Assembly: GCA_955652255.1 (NCBI GenBank)
Contig: CATPAW010000049.1
Coordinates: forward strand, 1-11,316
DNA from: an uncultured Chthoniobacterales bacterium
GTDB lineage: Bacteria > Verrucomicrobiota > Verrucomicrobiia > Chthoniobacterales > UBA10450
DNA: 11,316 bases
Reading direction: 5' to 3'
Shown: positions 1 to 5,035 of the stretch, piece by piece
How the letters are laid out: each line of letters starts with the position of its first letter
Numbering within the stretch: the first letter of the stretch is position 1
The notes under the pieces: model-generated
The model's database searches: none
What the model was told of the DNA's origin: nothing
What the model saw: the letters and a program-made list of their open reading frames with translations, nothing else
Translations under genes and position numbers: made by a program

Positions 1-189
1 ATCGGTTACTCGCGAATTTATTTGGGCGCGCATTGGCCAAGCGACGTGATCGCGACGCTGTTCCTGGCCGCGGGCGAAACGTTCCTCATTCTCGCGGCGC
101 TCGAAGTAGTTTGGAGACGGGGAGCGCAAAAATGGGCGCCGCGAGTTTACGAACGGCATCCAAGTTTGATTGTCGAGCCAGCGCGATGA
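1..189 (+). CDS. PAP2-family membrane phosphatase, C-terminal fragment
   Basis: Frame 1 is open from the window edge to a TGA at 187-189, giving 62 residues; the 5' part is outside the window. It carries SRIYLGAHWPSD, a perfect match to the last PAP2 signature motif (SRxxxxxHxxxD), which supplies the catalytic histidine and its aspartate partner. A hydrophobic helix follows (about DVIATLFLAAGETFLILAAL) and then a short basic tail. Family members dephosphorylate lipid phosphates such as undecaprenyl pyrophosphate, phosphatidylglycerol phosphate or lipid A at the membrane. The stop overlaps the start of the next gene as ATGA, so the two are probably translationally coupled. A role in lipid-carrier recycling or lipid remodelling is inferred from the two glycosyltransferase genes downstream; the substrate cannot be read from this fragment. 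Confidence 0.85.
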   Translation: MGYSRIYLGAHWPSDVIATLFLAAGETFLILAALEVVWRRGAQKWAPRVYERHPSLIVEPAR

Positions 190-1763
190 GGACGACGCGC
201 GCGGTCTGGCTGTTCATTTTTGCGCTGACGCTGATTCGATTATCGATGTTGGCGGCGACCGATCTCGAATTCGACGAGGCGCATTACTGGATGTGGTCGG
301 AACGGCTGGCGCCGGCTTATTTTAGCGAAGGGCCGGGGATCGCCTTCGTGATGCGCGCGAGCACCGCGATTTTCGGCGCCAATGGGTTCGGTGTGCGATT
401 GTTCAGTCCGATCCTCGGGGCGGGAACGAGTCTGCTCTTGTTTTATTTCGCACGGCGATTGTTCAGCGCCGACGCCGCGATCTGGGCCGTGCTCGCGTTG
501 AATGTTACTCCAATCTTCAACATCGGCGCGTTCCTTATGACGATCGATCCCTTGTCGATCTTTTTCTGGCTGGCGGCAATGTTCACTTTCTGGCTCGCGC
601 TCGAGCAAAGTCCGCGGTTTTCGTGGCATTGGCCGCTGACGGGGTTGCTGATTGGGCTTGCATTTCTTTGCAAATATAAGAACGCGCTCGAGCTCGTTTC
701 AATCGTTCTCGTCCTGGCGCTCGTTCCCCGGCTGCGGCGTGAATTTGCGCGGCCCCGCCTCTACTTACTGCTCGGTGCTTTTGCTCTTTGCACAATCCCG
801 CCGATTCTCTGGAACGCGCAGCACGCCTGGATCACGCTGACGCACTTGCGCTCACGCGGCGGTCTCGAGCATGCCTTCGGTTTTCATCCGCTCGAGCTCC
901 TCGCATTTTTTGGAGAACATTTTCTTTCCTACTCGCCGCTGCTGTTTCTCGCCCTGGCCTGGGGGGTGATCGGCAGCTGGCGGCGCCTGAACCAGCAATT
1001 CAAGGTGCTCTTTCTTTTTTGGTTCGGCTTACCGGTGTTTATTTTTTATTTTCTGCTTTCCTTGAACAAGGCGGCCGCGCCGAACTGGGACGCGCTGTCG
1101 ATCCTGGGTTTCGGCCTACTCGCAGTTTATTTCTGGCGGGACCGCGTCGAAGCGAGTCCGGCCCTGCGGTTTGGCACGGGTGCAACGTTGTTACTCGGAC
1201 TTTTAATGAGTATCGTCGCGCTCGACACCGATCTCATTCGCAGCGCGGGATTGCAGCTGTGGCGAAATGATTCGAGCGATCGCATGCGCGGCTGGAAATC
1301 CGCCACGCGCGCGGTCGAAAAAATTCGCGGTGACCTCGAAGCAAAATCCGGGAAGAAACTGTTTCTTATTGCCGATGCCCGCGATCGCGCGTCGGAGATT
1401 TCCTTTTATTTGCGCGACAAACGACCGGAAGGCCCGGGTCATCCGCCCGTTTACATCGTCGAGTCGCAGGACATGGTGAACCAATTTTCGTTTTGGCCGC
1501 GCTACGACCAGTTTGTCGAAGCAGGGCCCGGCGTCCCGCGGCCAGAGGGCGAGACTTACACGGAGGAGAATGGGATCAATCCATTCCTCGGGCGCAGCGC
1601 GCTTTTTATCTCGGATGGAGAAAGGGACCGCGCGCCGCACAATATCCGGATCGGCTTTCAATCGACGGAACTTGTTGGCACGATTCAAGTACGGCGTTAC
1701 GGCAATTTGCTGCGCACATGGCAGGTTTTCCTCTGCCGGAATTATCGTACGCTGCCCCTGTAA
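186..1763 (+). CDS. GT39/ArnT-like membrane glycosyltransferase
   Basis: A 525-residue polytopic membrane protein of the PMT_2/ArnT type, which moves a sugar from a polyprenyl-phosphate donor to an acceptor on the outer face of the inner membrane. An N-terminal membrane segment (about residues 6-24) is followed by a periplasmic-loop motif LEFDEAHYWMWS, with the acidic pair D30-E31 in the place of the catalytic aspartate of the family. The next stretch (YFSEGPGIAFVMR) corresponds to the usual YFDHPP..A region. Around nine or ten hydrophobic segments run to about residue 375, and a soluble C-terminal part of roughly 150 residues follows. I chose the ATG at 186 because it overlaps the PAP2 stop (ATGA) and begins directly before the first membrane helix. 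The longer frame back to position 33 would add a basic segment that lies over PAP2 coding sequence. No clear ribosome binding site is visible, which fits coupling. The acceptor is unknown. Confidence 0.85.
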   Translation: MRTTRAVWLFIFALTLIRLSMLAATDLEFDEAHYWMWSERLAPAYFSEGPGIAFVMRASTAIFGANGFGVRLFSPILGAGTSLLLFYFARRLFSADAAIWAVLALNVTPIFNIGAFLMTIDPLSIFFWLAAMFTFWLALEQSPRFSWHWPLTGLLIGLAFLCKYKNALELVSIVLVLALVPRLRREFARPRLYLLLGAFALCTIPPILWNAQHAWITLTHLRSRGGLEHAFGFHPLELLAFFGEHFLSYSPLLFLALAWGVIGSWRRLNQQFKVLFLFWFGLPVFIFYFLLSLNKAAAPNWDALSILGFGLLAVYFWRDRVEASPALRFGTGATLLLGLLMSIVALDTDLIRSAGLQLWRNDSSDRMRGWKSATRAVEKIRGDLEAKSGKKLFLIADARDRASEISFYLRDKRPEGPGHPPVYIVESQDMVNQFSFWPRYDQFVEAGPGVPRPEGETYTEENGINPFLGRSALFISDGERDRAPHNIRIGFQSTELVGTIQVRRYGNLLRTWQVFLCRNYRTLPL

Positions 1764-1768
1764 CGAAG

Positions 1769-2470
1769 ATGACAGACTCGCTCGCAGTCTCGGTGATCGT
1801 GCCGCTCTTTAATGAAGAAGAGAACATGTCGATCTTGCAGTCCGAGTTGCGTGCGGCGCTCGCGGGAGTCGATCATGAAATTATTTTCGTTGACGATGGA
1901 TCAATCGATCGCACGGCCGAGCGAGTTGAAAAGGCCCCGAACGTTCGCGTAATTCGGTTTGCAAAAAATGGCGGCCAAAGCGCCGCGATCTATGCCGGGC
2001 TCCAGGCCGCGAACGGCGCGGTCGCTGTTCTGATCGATGGCGATCTGCAAAATGATCCGGTCGATATTCCGAGACTGCTCGCGGAAATTTTCCGCGGCGC
2101 CGACCTCGTCTGCGGTTATCGCGCACGGCGCAAAGACACTCTCGTGAAACGCCTGACCAGCCGGATCGCTAATGCCGTTCGAAGCCGTTTTACGAAAGAC
2201 GGTGTGCGCGACACCGGGTGCACGCTGAAAGCGATGCGGCGCGAATGTGTCAGCGCGCTCGTGCCGTTCAAAGGCATGCACCGCTTTATTCCCGCGCTCA
2301 TCAAGGCGGCGGGCTATCGCCTTGTCGAGATCCCAGTCGCGCACCGCCCCCGTCGCTTCGGTCAAAGCAAGTATGGCCTGGGCAACCGCGCCCTTCGCGC
2401 CACCATCGACATGTTCGGCGTGCGCTGGCTGCTCTCGCGGCGATTGAATTACAAAATCCGCGAATCGTAA
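1769..2470 (+). CDS. GT2 glycosyltransferase, polyprenyl-phosphate sugar synthase type
   Basis: A 233-residue GT-A fold enzyme. VSVIVPLFNEEEN opens the nucleotide-sugar fold, FVDDGS holds D42 and D43, and DGDLQNDP (residues 90-97) holds the DxD-like metal-binding motif. The C-terminal RRFGQSKYGL is typical of dolichyl-phosphate mannose synthase and ArnC/GtrB-like enzymes. Such enzymes join a nucleotide sugar to a polyprenyl phosphate on the cytoplasmic face. Unlike ArnC or GtrB, it has no pair of C-terminal membrane helices; it ends soon after the amphipathic WLLSRRLNYKI stretch, so it would be soluble or peripheral. The start at 1769 lies five bases after the upstream stop and directly before the conserved first strand; the longer frame overlaps the GT39 gene. 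Pairing with a GT39 enzyme suggests that it makes that enzyme's lipid-linked donor. The sugar is unknown. Confidence 0.85.
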   Translation: MTDSLAVSVIVPLFNEEENMSILQSELRAALAGVDHEIIFVDDGSIDRTAERVEKAPNVRVIRFAKNGGQSAAIYAGLQAANGAVAVLIDGDLQNDPVDIPRLLAEIFRGADLVCGYRARRKDTLVKRLTSRIANAVRSRFTKDGVRDTGCTLKAMRRECVSALVPFKGMHRFIPALIKAAGYRLVEIPVAHRPRRFGQSKYGLGNRALRATIDMFGVRWLLSRRLNYKIRES

Positions 2471-2524
2471 CGACGCCGGCTCGAGCGGAAAAGGCGCTTG
2501 TCAACCTAACCGCTCCCGCTAAGC

Positions 2525-2544
2525 TTGCCGTCCCGTACGGGCAA
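2525..2544 (+). promoter_or_regulatory. Hairpin in the leader of the PTS IIA gene
   Basis: TTGCC at 2525-2529 pairs with GGCAA at 2540-2544, and GT/AC extend the stem with one bulge. An alternative fold is the 10-bp perfect palindrome CCCGTACGGG at 2532-2541. The ATG follows at 2549, so the structure covers the place of a ribosome binding site. It could hinder translation or be a small repeat; no function is shown. No other feature is visible in the 78-base gap from 2471. Confidence 0.3.
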
Positions 2545-2548
2545 CCTC

Positions 2549-3016
2549 ATGTCCCTGGCAAGTTTATTAACCGCCGAGCAAATTATTCCCGAGATGAAAG
2601 CGACCGAGCGTTGGCCGGCGATCGTGGAATTGATCGATCTGCTCGTGGGGTTGGGCAAAATCAAGACCGCCGATCGCGACAGCATTCTGGCCTCGCTCAA
2701 GCAGCGCGAGGAAACGATGAGCACCGGCATCGGGTTTGGAATTGCGATTCCGCATTGCTCGTCCGATCGGCTGGAGGAAGTCGTCGCGGCGTTTGGAAGA
2801 TCGACCAGCGGCATCGAATTCGACGCGCTTGATAATGCGCCGGTCAAATTTGTCGTCCTTTTTATCGTGCCGAAAGACCAATTTCAGACCCATCTGCGCA
2901 CGCTCGCGTCGATCGCGAAGTTTTTGAACGATCGCGCCGTCCGCGAGAGTCTGGCCGCGGCTAAATCGAACGAAGAAATTTTGTCGATCTTTCTCGACCG
3001 CTCGCAAAAACTGTAG
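2549..3016 (+). CDS. PTS IIA domain protein, PtsN/fructose type
   Basis: A 155-residue cytoplasmic protein matching the EIIA(Ntr)/EIIA(Fru) domain over its whole length. The motif STGIGFGIAIPH contains the phospho-accepting histidine (H69), and KFVVLFIVPKD follows as in the family. It accepts phosphate from HPr or NPr and either passes it to a sugar permease or acts as a regulator. No EI, HPr, IIB/IIC or sigma-54 gene is in the window, so a regulatory PtsN-like role is more likely than transport, but this is inference. I chose ATG 2549 over the upstream in-frame TTG at 2525 because the protein then begins MSLASLLTAEQII, where the domain normally starts, and because the TTG lies in a hairpin. 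The ribosome binding site is weak. The stop codon TAG (3014-3016) is part of the GTAG foot of a repeat unit, which may have set the C-terminus. Confidence 0.85.
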   Translation: MSLASLLTAEQIIPEMKATERWPAIVELIDLLVGLGKIKTADRDSILASLKQREETMSTGIGFGIAIPHCSSDRLEEVVAAFGRSTSGIEFDALDNAPVKFVVLFIVPKDQFQTHLRTLASIAKFLNDRAVRESLAAAKSNEEILSIFLDRSQKL

Positions 3017-3127
3017 CCGTGCCTTTCTGAGCGACGCGGTGCGCGCGAGATAATCACGACAGCGCCGCGTTTCGCAGAGCGAAACGACTACAGCAGAGTG
3101 CCTCGCTTCACACCACGAAGCGGCTAC
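3013..3127. repeat. Cluster of three REP-like GTAG units
   Basis: Three 28-bp units share the layout GTAGYC, 5-nt stem, 7-nt loop, 5-nt stem, 5-nt tail. Unit C (+ strand, 3013-3040) has stems GTGCC/GCGAC, imperfect. Unit B (- strand, 3091 to 3064) has stems GTTTC/GAAAC, perfect and extendable to 8 bp. Unit A (- strand, 3127 to 3100) has stems GCTTC/GAAGC, perfect. Tails are GCGGT, GCGGC and GAGGC. The outer ends TGTAGCCG (3012-3019) and CGGCTACA (3121-3128) form an inverted pair. Stem bases differ between A and B while pairing is kept. A GTAG foot before a short palindrome is the hallmark of REP elements, which are mobilised by RAYT transposases in other bacteria; none is encoded here. The cluster fills nearly the whole 133-base gap before argS. 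Confidence 0.75.
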
Positions 3128-3149
3128 AATCTCAGCGGCTTAAGAAACA

Positions 3150-4898
3150 ATGGAAATGTTCCAATCACTTCTCGAGAAGAAACTTTCTGAGGCACTCGCG
3201 AAAGCAGGCTTTCCCGGCATGGGTGACTTAACCCCGGCAACGGACGCGCGTTTCGGTGATTATCAAACCAATGCCGCGCTCGTCTTGGCCAAGCAGCGCG
3301 GTGAGAATCCGAAAACTGTTGCCGACAAAATCCTCGCACAGATCGACGTCGGCGAGTGGTGCGAAACGCCCACCGTGGCCGGCGCCGGCTTTATCAATTT
3401 CAAATTGCGCGCTGATGCAATCGCGAAAAAAGCTTTCGAACTTTGCCATGGCGAACGGCTTGGCGTCGCCAGGACAAGATCGACAAGGCGAATCGTGATC
3501 GATTTCGGATCGCCCAACGTGGCGAAGCCAATGCACGTCGGGCACATCCGTAGCACTGTGCTCGGCGATGCCTTGGCGCGGATAGCGCAATTTCTCGGTC
3601 ACGAAGTTATCCGCGACAATCACATCGGCGATTGGGGCACGCAGTTCGGGATGGTGATTTACGGCTGGAAAAATTTACTGGATCGACAATCGCTCGAGCG
3701 CGATCCGATTGCCGAGTTGGTCCGCATTTACAAAGAGGCCAACGAAAAGTCGACAATCGATCCGGCCGTGCGCGAGGCCTGCCGGCAGGAACTGGTCAAG
3801 CTGCAATCGGCCGATCCGGAGAATTTGTCGATTTGGAAACAATGCGTCGACTTGTCGATGCAGGACTTTGAGAGTGCTTATGCGCTGCTCGACATTCATT
3901 ACGACATCCAGCGCGGGGAAAGTTTTTATAACGATCGGCTGGCTGAAGTGGTCGATCGATTGCTCAAGTCTGGTCTCGCGGAAATAAGCGAAGGCGCGGT
4001 GTGCGTTTTCTTCCGTGATATTCCCGAGCTGGCGGACAAGCCCTGTATCATTCGCAAGCGCGACGGCGGCTTCAATTACGCCACCACCGACGTCGCGACG
4101 GTTGACTATCGCATCAACGATTTGAAAGCCGACACGATCTGGATTGTGACGGGTGCGCCGCAGATTTTGCATTTTCGGCAGATTTTTGAAATCGCGCGTC
4201 GCGAAGGTTACAAAGCCGATTTTCGCCATATCACGCATGGCAGTATCCTAGGCGACGACCGCAAGCTGATGAAAACGCGTTCGGGCGAGAATGTGTCGTT
4301 GCGCGAGCTTCTCGGTGAGGCGTGCAAACGCGCTCGCGCGATTGTCGATGAAAAAAATCCGGACTTGAGTGACGCGGAGAAGATCGACATCGCGCACAAA
4401 ATTGGAATCGGCGCCGTCAAGTACAGTGATCTCTCGCAGTACCGGATGACGGATTACGTTTTTTCGTGGGACCGAATGTTGTCGTTGCAGGGAAACACCG
4501 CGCCGTATTTACAAAATGCCTGCGTTAGGATTCGCTCGATTTTCCGCAAAGCGGATGTAGCCGCCCCGCTCAGTCGGGGCGAGACACGGCGACAGGGCGC
4601 GGTGGCTACAGAGATCGGGGAGTTAGTTCTGGCAGATCCTTCCGAAATCAATCTCGCGAAACGTCTCTGCCAATTTGGGGAAGTCGTCCCGCAAGTCCTG
4701 AACGATTTTCGCCCGAATATTCTGGCGAATTACTTATTCGAGCTGGCCAACAGCTTCCATGCCTTTTACGAAGCGTGCCCGGTTTTGAAATCGGAAGAGC
4801 CAGCGCGCAGCTCACGGCTGGCGTTGTGCGATCTGGCCGGGCGAATTTTGGAGCGCGGTCTCGATCTTCTCGGAATCAAAGCACCCGAGAAGATGTGA
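3150..4898 (+). CDS. argS: Arginyl-tRNA synthetase
   Basis: A 582-residue class I aminoacyl-tRNA synthetase that charges tRNA-Arg in the cytoplasm; the length is normal for the family. The N-terminal Arg_tRNA_synt_N domain has FGDYQTNAALVLAK and GAGFINFKL. The catalytic domain has FGSPNVAKPMHVGHIRST with the HIGH-type signature HVGH (129-132), then NHIGDWGTQFG. The KMSKS-equivalent loop is LMKTRSG (373-379), as in many ArgS proteins that lack a canonical KMSKS. The DALR anticodon-binding domain starts near GNTAPYLQNACVRIRSI. Directly after its first helix, residues about 470-487 are encoded by a REP-like inverted pair (see separate entry) and look like an in-frame insertion. The ATG at 3150 gives the usual ArgS start (MEMFQSLLEKKLSEAL). 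The ribosome binding site is weak. The stop TGA is the first triplet of a perfect palindrome. Confidence 0.97.
   Translation: MEMFQSLLEKKLSEALAKAGFPGMGDLTPATDARFGDYQTNAALVLAKQRGENPKTVADKILAQIDVGEWCETPTVAGAGFINFKLRADAIAKKAFELCHGERLGVARTRSTRRIVIDFGSPNVAKPMHVGHIRSTVLGDALARIAQFLGHEVIRDNHIGDWGTQFGMVIYGWKNLLDRQSLERDPIAELVRIYKEANEKSTIDPAVREACRQELVKLQSADPENLSIWKQCVDLSMQDFESAYALLDIHYDIQRGESFYNDRLAEVVDRLLKSGLAEISEGAVCVFFRDIPELADKPCIIRKRDGGFNYATTDVATVDYRINDLKADTIWIVTGAPQILHFRQIFEIARREGYKADFRHITHGSILGDDRKLMKTRSGENVSLRELLGEACKRARAIVDEKNPDLSDAEKIDIAHKIGIGAVKYSDLSQYRMTDYVFSWDRMLSLQGNTAPYLQNACVRIRSIFRKADVAAPLSRGETRRQGAVATEIGELVLADPSEINLAKRLCQFGEVVPQVLNDFRPNILANYLFELANSFHAFYEACPVLKSEEPARSSRLALCDLAGRILERGLDLLGIKAPEKM
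4557..4609. repeat. REP-like inverted pair inside argS
   Basis: Two 29-bp units face each other. Unit D (+ strand, 4557-4585) has foot GTAGCC, stems GCCCC/GGGGC, loop GCTCAGTC and tail GAGAC. Unit E (- strand, 4609 to 4581) has foot GTAGCC, stems ACCGC/GCCGT with one mismatch, and loop GCCCTGTC. They share the central five bases, so the whole is an inverted repeat with GTAGCC and GGCTAC at its ends. The layout equals that of the three units before argS with a loop one base longer. It is read in the argS frame without a stop, giving V470 to about T487. Confidence 0.75.
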
Positions 4899-5035
4899 CA
4901 TGCTTCAGCATGTCATCCTGAGCGGAGCGGAGGATCTCACAATTTTTTCCTGCGCATCCCTTCCAACAAAGAATAGTAAGAGATGTCTCGATCTGTTCGA
5001 CTAACGCTCAGGACAGGCTTTTGCTCGACATGACA
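4896..5035. repeat. Repeat-derived spacer between argS and treY
   Basis: The spacer appears to be bounded by related ends. On the left a perfect palindrome (TGACATGCT/AGCATGTCA with a 2-nt loop, 4896-4915) overlaps the argS stop. It runs into a copy of the CATCCTGAGCG...AGGATCTC repeat (4914-4938), whose ATCCT/AGGAT arms can form a hairpin, followed by T6 at 4943-4948. On the right, read on the minus strand from 5035, TGTCATGTCGAGC and further on TCCTGAGCG resemble the same family. The element may be a MITE-like unit or two degenerate copies. The hairpin plus T-run could end argS transcription. I see no convincing promoter for treY in it. Confidence 0.5.

Noticed and set aside
33..185. Upstream extension of the GT39 frame
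   Set aside because: It overlaps the conserved PAP2 motif in another frame; the ATG at 186 overlaps the PAP2 stop and precedes the first membrane helix.
3012..3128. CRISPR array
   Set aside because: The units differ in stem sequence, change orientation and have no regular spacers; they fit REP-like hairpins instead.
3012..3128. Rho-independent terminator of the PTS IIA gene
   Set aside because: Stable hairpins are present but no T-run follows; the repeated GTAG layout explains them better, though termination is not excluded.
4550..4620. Possible frameshift or pseudogene in argS
   Set aside because: The insert keeps the frame, has no stop, and the anticodon-binding domain continues normally after it to the usual C-terminus.
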